Assembly: GCF_017639205.1 (NCBI RefSeq)
Contig: NZ_CP071139.1
Span: 8,958,917 to 9,022,916 of the forward strand
DNA: 64,000 nucleotides
Reading direction: 5' to 3'
From: Streptomyces nojiriensis
GTDB taxonomy: Bacteria > Actinomycetota > Actinomycetes > Streptomycetales > Streptomycetaceae
Shown here piece after piece: positions 34,263 through 42,289 of the stretch (position 1 is the first letter of the stretch; every line of letters begins with the position of its first letter). Under the pieces are notes generated by a model, which was given only the letters and a program-made list of their open reading frames with translations, did no database searches and was not told the origin of the DNA. The position numbers and the translations under genes were made by a program.

Positions 34263-34988
34263 TCAATACCGGCAGGACGGCCGGACGCGGAGCAGCTCGG
34301 TCCGCAGCACGGGTGTGCCGTCGACCGGTGCCGGGTCCTCCGCGGTCGGCTCGATTCCTCCGGCGGCGGTCTTGTCGAGTGTTGCCAGGCCGTCGGGGCC
34401 GACCGTGCCGAACACCGTGTAGTTCGGGCGCAGTGCGGAGTCGCCGTAGACGACGAAGAACTGTGAGCCGTTCGTGTCCGGACCGGCGTTGGCCATCGCC
34501 AGCAGGCCGCGCCCGTACAGGCGGCGCGTGCCGGTCGGATCGGTCGGTGCGGGTGGCAAATCCACCGGCAGCTCGTCCTTGTACTTGTACCCGGGCCCTC
34601 CCTCACCGGTACCGGTCGGGTCGCCGCACTGCAGGACCTTCAGCGTCGGATACGCCGTCAGACGGTGGCACACCGTTCGGTCGTAGAACCCATGCCGTGC
34701 CAGGTGCAGGAAACTCTGGACCGTGCACGGCGCCTTGGCCTGGTCCAGACGCAGCGGGAGCGGACCCTGGCTGGTCGGAACAGCCATGTCGACCGTGCCA
34801 CGGCTAGGGGTGCGCCGCGGGTCAGGCGGCAGCGGAACATGACGCGCGGGCGGCTCGTCCGGGGTCTGTGTGTACTGGCAAGGGCCGTGCGTGGTGCGCG
34901 GCGGAGCGCCGTCGGAAGCGGTGGCGGCACCACCCCCGGACACGACTAATATGACGGCCGCTAATGCGCTGATCAGTGCTCGGTTCAT
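34263..34988 (-). CDS. secreted cyclophilin-type peptidyl-prolyl isomerase
   Basis: A protein of 241 residues. A signal peptide (residues 1-24, ISALAAVILVVSGGGAATA) precedes a Pro-rich linker and a cyclophilin domain. It includes CTVQSFLHLARHGFYDRTVC (family: N/S-F...YDGT.FHR), GDPTGTGEGGPGYKYKDEL, GLLAMANAGPDTNGSQFFV and LRPNYTVFGTV. The AGPDTNGSQFF core is intact. It should help fold exported proteins. AGGAAGG precedes the ATG. Typical length and layout for Streptomyces extracellular PPIases. Confidence 0.85.
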   Translation of the reverse strand: MNRALISALAAVILVVSGGGAATASDGAPPRTTHGPCQYTQTPDEPPARHVPLPPDPRRTPSRGTVDMAVPTSQGPLPLRLDQAKAPCTVQSFLHLARHGFYDRTVCHRLTAYPTLKVLQCGDPTGTGEGGPGYKYKDELPVDLPPAPTDPTGTRRLYGRGLLAMANAGPDTNGSQFFVVYGDSALRPNYTVFGTVGPDGLATLDKTAAGGIEPTAEDPAPVDGTPVLRTELLRVRPSCRY

Positions 34989-35034
34989 CTTGCGCGCCTT
35001 CCTGATGATCGCCAGGTTTTGGAGCGGTCGCAGT

Positions 35035-35400
35035 CTAGGGCGTGGTGTGGTCGGCGGGAATGGTCAACGACAGGAGGCCGGCGCGGCCGACCCCGAAGTC
35101 CACAGCCTGCGAAGCCAGATCGAGCGCCACGTGAATCCGGTTTCCGGACGACTGGACGACCGAGCAGTTCTTCGAGCAGCTCGGTGCACCTTCGAAGTAC
35201 CGAACCCCTGCTTCGGCCACCTCCTCGAGGGCGCGGCATCCTCCGCTGTCCTGCCCGACGAGCACGGCTGCGGCACCGCACGCCGACCGCGCAACCTCAT
35301 CTTCGCCACCCTGGCCAAGCCCGACATCCGCTTTACCAGCGCCCTCGACAACGACATCGAGGTGCCGAGCGCGCCGACGAGGTGCTCGTGTACGACCGCC
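35035..35400. other. decayed gene fragments
   Basis: Rightward, TTEQFFEQLGAPSKY at about 35156-35202 and, in another frame, RNLIFATLAKPDIRFTSALD plus NDIEV at about 35290-35365 appear to belong to one lost Streptomyces gene (further ADEVLVYDRPGG in the third frame). No complete frame. Function not recognised. Confidence 0.35.
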
Positions 35401-35439
35401 CCGGCGGAAGGGGGGACTGCTCTGGCGGGGCGCACCAGT

Positions 35440-35680
35440 CGGCCATGGCCTTCTCCCGTACCGCGGGATCCGGATGTCCCATCAGGCGTGCGTGGGCTGC
35501 GACGATGTCACCGTCCCGTGGTGTACCGCCGGCTCCGTCGAGGAAGCGCTCCCACTGCTCGGGGAAGAACCGGCCCGCACCTCGGTAGAGCCGGTCGATC
35601 TCGGAGCGCCGGGTGGTGGCGACGCCGGCGATGACGATCTCCGACACCCGCTCCGGGTGTGATGGGTGGTCCGTCAGGTG
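35440..35680 (-). pseudogene. prolyl aminopeptidase-like fragment
   Basis: HPERVSEIVIAGVATTRRSE and DRLYRGAGRFFPEQWERFLD, then AHARLMGHPDPAVREKAMAD, are the lid region of proline iminopeptidases (alpha/beta hydrolase family S33). The catalytic Ser and the Asp/His ends are missing. A remnant. Confidence 0.6.
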
Positions 35681-35836
35681 GGTGTATGCCAGGGCTGGCC
35701 TGTTGTGTCTGGTTCGGTGTCGGCGGGTGTCGGCGGGTGTTTGGTGGCGTTGCATGGGCCGCAGCGGGCGTTGCGGCCCACTGCGGCCCGTGCACGTATG
35801 CCGGTATGTGCGTCGGGTGTGTCTGCCCGGGTCCGC

Positions 35837-37435
35837 TCAGCGGAGGGTCGGGATCACGTCGCGTGTCTCATCGACCTCGCTGACCGCGGTGCGGCGGCCG
35901 AACGGTTCCGGGGGAGCCTCGTCCGCACAGACGGTGCCCCCAGCTGGCAGCGACAGAGTGGTGAGGTAGTCGTCGACCAGGGCGCTGACACACGCGCTGC
36001 GGTGGTAGGCGGTGTGTCCTTCGGCGTCGAAGGTCAGCAGCCGTCCGCCGTCGAGCGTCCGGGCCAGGGTCACGGCGTCGTTGTAGGGGGTGTCGGGGTC
36101 CCCGGTCGTACCGAGAACCAGGATCGGGGCGGAGCCCGCCGCACGGTAGGAGCCCTCGTACCGGCTCGGGCGCTCGGCAGGCCACTGGGTGCAGGCCGGG
36201 GCGTGGTTGTGGTCGTAGGTCGGCGGGCCGAGACCGATCGGGGGTCCCAGCAGCGGCGCGGACGAGGCCTCGGCTCCGACCAGCGCGCCCAGAAGTGTTC
36301 CGCTGCCCGGGTAGAGGCGGTCGGCGCATTCGACCGCCACGTTGGCGCTGAGGAAATCGAACGACGCGGGCGAGGGAGGCGACAGCAGGAACGAGGCCTG
36401 CCGTGCCTGGGCCGACCGCAGCGCCTGCCCCAGGTAGGGCCAGATTTCCTTGCCCGCGTTGATGTTGAACATCAGGCGGTAGGCCAGGGTGTAGCCGGTG
36501 GCCGGGCGTCCGCTCGCGGTGATCACCGGGTCGGCGTCCAGATCCCGCTTCAGCTGCTCGAACGCCTGCCGCGGCCGGCCCTCGCCGAACCCGCAGGCCG
36601 CCGCGTTGCGCCCGCACCAGTCCAGGAACCGGCCGACGGCCGCGTCCAGGGCGGCGAACTGCGCGGCGTCGTACGCGTAGGGCACATCCGCGTAGCGGCG
36701 TGGATCGTAGGCCCCGTCCAGGACCATGGCACGCACCCGCGCCGGGAACCGCGCCGCGTAGACGGTGCCGACGTAGCTGCCGAAGGAACGGCCGTAGAAA
36801 GACAGAGTCTCCTCGCCGAGCGCCTGCCTGAGCAGGTCGAGGTCGCCGGCGTTCGAGGCGGTGCCGATGAACGGCATCAGCTCCCCGGAGCGTTCCCGGC
36901 AGGCGGCGGCGAAGTCGGCACCCTGGCGCACGGCCTCCCTCAGGGCCCCCGACCCGGGCACCCCGCGCGCGCCGTCGACCGCGGCGGCGTACTCCTTGTC
37001 GTCCCAGCACTCCACCTGCCCGCTGCGCGCCACCCCGCGCATGTCGTACCCGACGACGTCGAAGGCGTCGCGCAGGGCGGCGGGCAGCGCCTCGTAGCTG
37101 CTGCGGGCGAAGTTCACACCGGAGTTGCCGGGTCCGCCGGGGTGCAGTACCAGGACACCGGTGCGGTGGGCCGGGTCGGCTGCCGCCCGGCGGGTGACCG
37201 CGAGTGCGAGCGTGGGTCCGGCGGGCCGGCGATGGTCCACCGGCACCCGGGCGGTCGCGCACTCGAAGCCGTCCGCCGCCCCGTCGCAGGGACCCCAGGA
37301 CAGCACCGGGACGGGCGGCGCCCCGGCGGCTCCGGCGGTGCCGGGCGCTCCCCCCAGGAGAGCGGTGACGGCGATAAGGACCAGGGATATCCCCCACACC
37401 ACGCGCCTGCGGGGGTCGTCGGCCAAACGGGTCAT
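35837..37435 (-). CDS. secreted tripeptidyl-aminopeptidase-like alpha/beta hydrolase
   Basis: A protein of 532 residues from the ATG at 37435 with GGAGGAG upstream. A signal peptide (about residues 12-36) leads to a SlpD/SlpE/Tap-type hydrolase: WGPCDGAADGFECATARVPV at the start, LHPGGPGNSGVNFAR (oxyanion region), FYGRSFGSYVG with the nucleophile Ser, a helical cap, LVLGTTGDPDTPY with the catalytic Asp and DAEGHTAYHRSACV with the His. Members remove tripeptides from protein N-termini outside the cell. Single gene, complete. Confidence 0.88.
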   Translation of the reverse strand: MTRLADDPRRRVVWGISLVLIAVTALLGGAPGTAGAAGAPPVPVLSWGPCDGAADGFECATARVPVDHRRPAGPTLALAVTRRAAADPAHRTGVLVLHPGGPGNSGVNFARSSYEALPAALRDAFDVVGYDMRGVARSGQVECWDDKEYAAAVDGARGVPGSGALREAVRQGADFAAACRERSGELMPFIGTASNAGDLDLLRQALGEETLSFYGRSFGSYVGTVYAARFPARVRAMVLDGAYDPRRYADVPYAYDAAQFAALDAAVGRFLDWCGRNAAACGFGEGRPRQAFEQLKRDLDADPVITASGRPATGYTLAYRLMFNINAGKEIWPYLGQALRSAQARQASFLLSPPSPASFDFLSANVAVECADRLYPGSGTLLGALVGAEASSAPLLGPPIGLGPPTYDHNHAPACTQWPAERPSRYEGSYRAAGSAPILVLGTTGDPDTPYNDAVTLARTLDGGRLLTFDAEGHTAYHRSACVSALVDDYLTTLSLPAGGTVCADEAPPEPFGRRTAVSEVDETRDVIPTLR

Positions 37436-37829
37436 ACGGAGCTCCTCCGTCACGGATGCTGCGGAACGGGCGACAACGTAGTGGCCGGTCACCGCCCCTG
37501 TCGGCCCGCCAGGAGTTGATTCCCGGCTACCGCCAGGGTTGTACGCCCCCGGCCGGCCCGCAGGCCCTGCCCGCGGTCCGGCCGGTAGTTCGGCCGGTAC
37601 TTCGGCCCCGGGTCCGGCGCCGCCTGGGGCGCTCGCCCTGTCCGCCGTCCGTGTCCGCCGTCCGTGTCCGTCCGGTGTCGGGGGTGATGTCGCGGGTACG
37701 TCCGAGCGGCGTCGGGCGCTGTCGGGGGTGGCGATGGTTCCATGGATGCCGGGGCGGGGTGTGGCTTGTCAGCGAGCAGGTGCCGGCGAGCTGGAACGAG
37801 GCTCCACCAGGCAGACGGTCCTGGACTAG

Positions 37830-37990
37830 GCCGTCTCTTCCGGATCTTGCCGGGCCCGCGACGCCCGGCACCGCACCTGGCCGCGTTGTCGGGGCGCCCG
37901 AGTACGTCCAGTACACGGTGCGCTCCTCCGCCTTGCCATGTACGGCACCGGACGCCGCGGGCTCGGCCGACAAGATCCGAAAAAGACGAC
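37830..37990. mobile_element. MITE-like element, copy A (161 bp)
   Basis: Ends GCCGTCTCTTCCGGATCTTG and, on the other strand, GTCGTCTTTTTCGGATCTTG form a long imperfect inverted repeat that continues inward through a GCCGGGCCCGCG-like stretch. The element is flanked by CTAG on both sides (37826-37829, 37991-37994), a likely 4-bp target duplication. The reverse complement is about 85 per cent identical to 50493-50658. No coding frame. It looks like a non-autonomous derivative of an IS. Confidence 0.7.
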
Positions 37991-38444
37991 CTAGGCCCAC
38001 CGGGCGACGACGCCGGGCGCGAGGTTCGTCGAGCAGGCCTACCGGCGCGACGGGTGCACCGCGGACCGTCCGGCTTCGGAGATGGGGGCTGAACCGAAGC
38101 AGTGACGTGGCAGCCGCGCGATGGTCCTTGAGGCCCGCCCCGAGGAAGCCGAGGCCGCCAGAGTTCCGGTCGGCGCGTCGGGCCAAGTCATCCCGCTCTG
38201 CCGCGTCGGCTGCGGTCGGCCCGCAAGCCTTCCAGGACCCGAAGGGCTTGCCGAGCACTTTTCGTGTCGCCGGAAGCATGAGGCGTGATCCTGCCCACCG
38301 CCTTGCTGCGTCACCTGCCAGCTTGCGGAACAGGCGAAGCATGAGTTGAGCCCGGTATGCGGGAGGCCCCGGCACTTGATGTGTCGGGGTCTCCTGCCGT
38401 GTGCGGCTGAGTTGGCTTCGGACCCTCACCGACTGCTCGGGGGT
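37991..38444. other. 450-bp stretch with a terminator
   Basis: No convincing gene; a leftward frame from 38341 has an Arg-rich, unconserved product. At 38362-38394 a 14-bp stem (GGAGGCCCCGGCAC with two G-U pairs) around TTGAT lies downstream of the leftward gene at 38445 and should terminate it. Confidence 0.4.
38362..38394 (-). terminator. hairpin after the small membrane protein
   Basis: Arms 38362-38375 and 38381-38394 pair over 14 positions with two wobbles, around a 5-base loop. It is 50 bases beyond the stop of the 38445-38666 gene. Confidence 0.5.
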
Positions 38445-38666
38445 TCAGGTGTTGAGCATCTTGAGCAGAGCAAGCAGGCCTACGACCATGCCGACAAGGG
38501 CGATGTAGAGAGTCAGGGTGATGCCGAAGGCGGCGGCGCCACGGCGGACCCGGTCTGTCCAGTGGGGCGCTGTCGAGTGGGGGAGGGCTGCGGAGACGAC
38601 CCCGACGAGGAGCGCCAGGAGGAGTCCGATGGCGCACAGCAGGGCTATAAGCGCCCAAGTGATCAT
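38445..38666 (-). CDS. small two-helix membrane protein
   Basis: A protein of 73 residues. Two hydrophobic helices (residues 4-25, WALIALLCAIGLLLALLVGVV, and 47-70, FGITLTLYIALVGMVVGLLAL) flank a basic loop (APHWTDRVRRG). It is divergent from the PadR operon and separated from it only by the CTACCTAG operator region, so PadR may control both directions. Function unknown. Confidence 0.6.
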   Translation of the reverse strand: MITWALIALLCAIGLLLALLVGVVSAALPHSTAPHWTDRVRRGAAAFGITLTLYIALVGMVVGLLALLKMLNT

Positions 38667-38727
38667 GGCGTGCCGATCTCGCGGGCCGGCCTCTGTGATG
38701 GGAGGCGTAGCCGTCCAAGGTGACGGC

Positions 38728-38779
38728 CATAGTCTTACTCTACCTAGGGGACTATGTCTATCTCTACCTAGCTAGGTAG
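38728..38779. promoter_or_regulatory. PadR operator region
   Basis: CTACCTAGCTAGGTAG (38764-38779) is a perfect 16-bp palindrome 15 bases before the PadR start. A second CTACCTAG lies at 38740-38747 inside a wider inverted repeat CATAGTC...GACTATG (38728-38756). PadR-like proteins bind such paired inverted repeats to repress their own operon. Confidence 0.6.
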
Positions 38780-38794
38780 TAGTAGCCTGTGGGT

Positions 38795-39124
38795 ATGGGT
38801 GAACCGAGAATGACACTGGCCACGCGGGCCGTGCTCTCCGCGTTCCTGGCCGCCCCCGCTGATGAGCACTACGGTCTCCAGGTTGCCGAAGTCGCCGAAC
38901 TCCCGGGCGGCACGATCTACCCGATTCTGATCCGCCTGGAACAGTGCGGATGGTTGGAAAGTCGGTGGGAGGACATCGACCCTCAGGAAGAGGGCCGTCC
39001 GCAGCGCCGCTACTACCGGCTGAGCGATCGCGGAGCGCAGGCGGCTACTGCGGCGATGGCCAAGGCGAATGACCGCAAGCGCCGTACGTTCCTGTCCGCG
39101 CGCCCCCAGGGCGGCACTGCGTGA
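38795..39124 (+). CDS. PadR-family transcriptional regulator
   Basis: A protein of 109 residues. A winged helix-turn-helix covers residues 5-85: LATRAVLSAFLAAPADEHYG, EVAELPGGTIYPILIRLEQC (the GTIYPxLxRLE recognition helix of PadR) and RRYYRLSDRGAQ in the wing. The short C-terminal helix aids dimer formation. The start at 38795 is the first ATG past the palindrome. Its stop overlaps the GTG of the next gene, so it heads a three-gene operon that it probably represses itself. Confidence 0.85.
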   Translation: MGEPRMTLATRAVLSAFLAAPADEHYGLQVAEVAELPGGTIYPILIRLEQCGWLESRWEDIDPQEEGRPQRRYYRLSDRGAQAATAAMAKANDRKRRTFLSARPQGGTA

Positions 39125-39693
39125 TCCAGAGGGGTGTGAACGACTTCGTCGGCACCGCCGGTCTCATCACGCTGTTACTGGTCATGTTGCTCAACATGGC
39201 GCGGACGGGCCGTACGAAGGGCCACGGGAACACCCGGCCATGGGCCAGAAGCCAGGTGCCCGCCCGTGGGCCCCTGCAGTCAATGCTGACGGAACACGCG
39301 GTCCTGTGGCGGGTACGAGCAAAGGAACTGGAAGACCTCGGGGATGCTGTCGGGGCTCAGAAGGCGATGCTTGAGGCGCACCTCTCAGAAGCGCGCGCGA
39401 GCAGGGAAAGCAATCTCGGGCACGCCTCCGCCGTGTCCAAGGCGTCCCTTGCGGAGGCGGCCGCCCGTGAATCGGCTCGCAAGGCAGCCCATGAGGCCCA
39501 GCGGCGCATCGCGCTGGCGCTTCTCTTCGTCCCGGCAGGCCAACGGGAGCGCTATCAGCGGGAGTGGAACGCCGAGATGGACTCGCTGAACGCGCGGGAG
39601 GCGTCCGCGTTCGCTCTCCAACTGCTCTGGTCGGCGCCGAGGACGGGAGCGATGTTGTGGCTCAAGCACACGTTCGGTCGGAGGCCCGCCTGA
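39121..39693 (+). CDS. membrane protein with a coiled coil and an RERYxxEW domain
   Basis: A protein of 190 residues starting at a GTG that overlaps the PadR stop (GTGA). Residues 10-26 (VGTAGLITLLLVMLLNM) are a membrane helix. About 60-125 form a long charged helix. The last 60 residues, RRIALALLFVPAGQRERYQR, then EWNAEMDSLNAREASAFALQ and APRTGAMLWLKHTFGR, recur in the next gene. RERYxxEWxxEM resembles the permease-prefix-type segments found in PadR-linked membrane proteins. Confidence 0.65.
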   Translation: MIQRGVNDFVGTAGLITLLLVMLLNMARTGRTKGHGNTRPWARSQVPARGPLQSMLTEHAVLWRVRAKELEDLGDAVGAQKAMLEAHLSEARASRESNLGHASAVSKASLAEAAARESARKAAHEAQRRIALALLFVPAGQRERYQREWNAEMDSLNAREASAFALQLLWSAPRTGAMLWLKHTFGRRPA

Positions 39694-40277
39694 TGGACGA
39701 ACCGCGCCCCAGCTTCAAGATCACAGTTGCCGTAGATCAGGATGAGTCTCCTCGCTCGTCCGTCAGCCACAGCAGCATCGAGATCACCGCTGAGGGGCAG
39801 GTTGATGAATACGTCATCAAGAGATCCATTGCTCGTGCCGCTCGAATGCATCAGGAGCGACTCAAGGACCTGTGGTCCTATCAGGAGATCGCCGCCCATC
39901 TCCGTGTACAGCAGGACACCGTGCGCTCCTATCACGAGCACGGTCTTCTGCCCCCTCACGACTACGTAGAGGGCGACCAGCCCTACTGGTACGGCTCCGC
40001 CATCCGTGCGTGGGCGGCCCGTCGATCAGCCGTCCCGATGACTCCCCAGGTGATTCACATGGGGAGTCCGCTACCTGAAAGGGCTGAGCGCCGCATAGCT
40101 CTGGCCCTCATCTTCGTGCCGATGGAGCACCGCGAGCGCTACAGGCAAGAGTGGGTCAACGAGATGGCTCAGCTGAGTCCGCAAGAAGCGATGGTCTCCG
40201 CGCTCCACCTGCTGCTCCTGGCGCCGAAAATGGGCATGCTGCTGATGCTCGGACGGATCTTCGGCCGAGAGGCCTGA
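39693..40277 (+). CDS. helix-turn-helix protein sharing the RERYxxEW domain
   Basis: A protein of 194 residues. The ATG shares a base with the upstream stop (TGATG). Residues about 55-105 are a small helix-turn-helix (DLWSYQEIAAHLRVQQDTVR, EHGLLPPHDYVEGDQPYWYG) that looks MerR/AlpA-like. From residue 128 the domain RRIALALIFVPMEHRERYRQ, EWVNEMAQLSPQEAMVSALH, LAPKMGMLLMLGRIFGR is about half identical to the previous protein. The two may bind each other through it, linking a membrane protein to a DNA-binding one. This is inference. Confidence 0.65.
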   Translation: MDEPRPSFKITVAVDQDESPRSSVSHSSIEITAEGQVDEYVIKRSIARAARMHQERLKDLWSYQEIAAHLRVQQDTVRSYHEHGLLPPHDYVEGDQPYWYGSAIRAWAARRSAVPMTPQVIHMGSPLPERAERRIALALIFVPMEHRERYRQEWVNEMAQLSPQEAMVSALHLLLLAPKMGMLLMLGRIFGREA

Positions 40278-40292
40278 CCCTGGCACACCGCG

Positions 40293-40317
40293 CCCCCGAC
40301 GCTGCGGCGTTCGGGGG
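40293..40317 (+). terminator. terminator of the PadR operon
   Basis: CCCCCGACGC pairs with GCGTTCGGGGG (one bulge) around TGCG, followed by TTTCTC. It begins 16 bases after the last stop, an unusually good factor-independent terminator for this GC content. Confidence 0.65.
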
Positions 40318-41219
40318 TTTCTCATGTCGTGACATTTCATTCAACCCGGTACGGGCATGTGTGTCCGGATACGGGAGGTGTGCGGGTGTACGGGGATCTG
40401 TGGGCGTGGGTGGTCGAGGAGTCGGCGAGAGTGGCACTGACGGCCGTGATGGCCGGCATCCCTGTGGCGGGTGCGCTGGCGCAGCAACGACAGAAGGACC
40501 GGAGCCGCACCGGACGTTCCGGCGCGTCGCAGCAGCGACGCGCCGAGGACGCGATGCTGGTGCGCTTACTGATCGGCCGGGCCTCAAGCCCTGTGCCCCC
40601 TCCTCGTCGGCCAGCTGGCAGCGTGCGGGGGAGGAGTTGGTGCGGGACGGTACGGCCGCAGACCTCGCCGCCGGGCCGCGGCGGCGTCCAGGAAGGCGCA
40701 GCACACGGTGCTGCGCACCATCGCGGCCGAGGCCGGCCGGTGGTCCTGCTGGCCGGGCGTGGCCCGTGCGTCGGCCCGACTGGTCGTTCCAGTGTCCGTG
40801 GTGGCGGTCTGGGCTTGGGTCCGGGCGAGCCCGTGCATATTTTCGCCTGTATCGGTCGGCTGCCTGCGTTCGCGGGCGGTAGTTCCGATGTCGGTGTCGG
40901 GATGCATGCGTGCGGGCGTCGCGGAGGGCTTCGCGCTGGACGCGTCCCGCCGCCGGCACGTCACCGCGCTTGAGCTTTACGTCCGCGCGGCAGTTCTGGG
41001 GGATGTGTGCGGGGCGGTTCGTCGGATCCTGGCCGTGGCTGGTGCGGGTGTTCTCGTCTGCCGGGCTGTCGCGTTGGGGCGTGCTGGTTGGGGCGTGCCG
41101 GGCCGGGGGCTCGGGGTTGTCTTTCTGTGGTCCGGTCGGCGGGTTTCCGGTTTCCGGGCCGTGCTGCTGGTGGTGGTCGGCCTGTTCGCCGGGCCCGGGC
41201 GGCACGGCTGCCGCCTTCG
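40318..41219. other. 900-bp stretch, unresolved
   Basis: A rightward frame from a GTG at about 40386 gives YGDLWAWVVEESARVALTAV and AGALAQQRQKDRSRT, plausible for about 60 residues, and then degenerates. From 40800 the + strand becomes rich in TG with long unconserved frames. This could be the decayed start of the mobilisation region that follows. Confidence 0.3.
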
Positions 41220-42000
<781 letters not shown>

Positions 42001-42289
42001 CCACCCACCGCACCGCACCCGGCCTGCTCGTGGGTGAGGGCCGACCACCGGCAGCCTGGCCAGTGCCTGCGCTAACACCGAGCCGGGGGATCCGGATCGC
42101 TGACCACCCGGCTGGCCCACCCGCCCGGAATACCACTCCACCAGCCCCACTGCGCTTCCACTCACGGGAGGCTCCGAAGCCCCTGTCTGGGGACTTCGCG
42201 CCGGGCCACGCTGCCGCACAGCGGCCAATGACACCGTTTTGAACTCATTCAGAGAGCCGCCCATTCCAAGAGTCGGTTGACTTGCGGGC

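Noticed and set aside
35666..37519. 617-codon rightward frame opposite the tripeptidyl-aminopeptidase-like gene
   Set aside because: Antisense shadow; the leftward frame has a signal peptide and a full catalytic triad.
37995..38429. Leftward frame of about 115-300 residues through the MITE
   Set aside because: The product is Arg/Ser-rich with no domain, no ribosome site, and it runs through the MITE inverted repeat.
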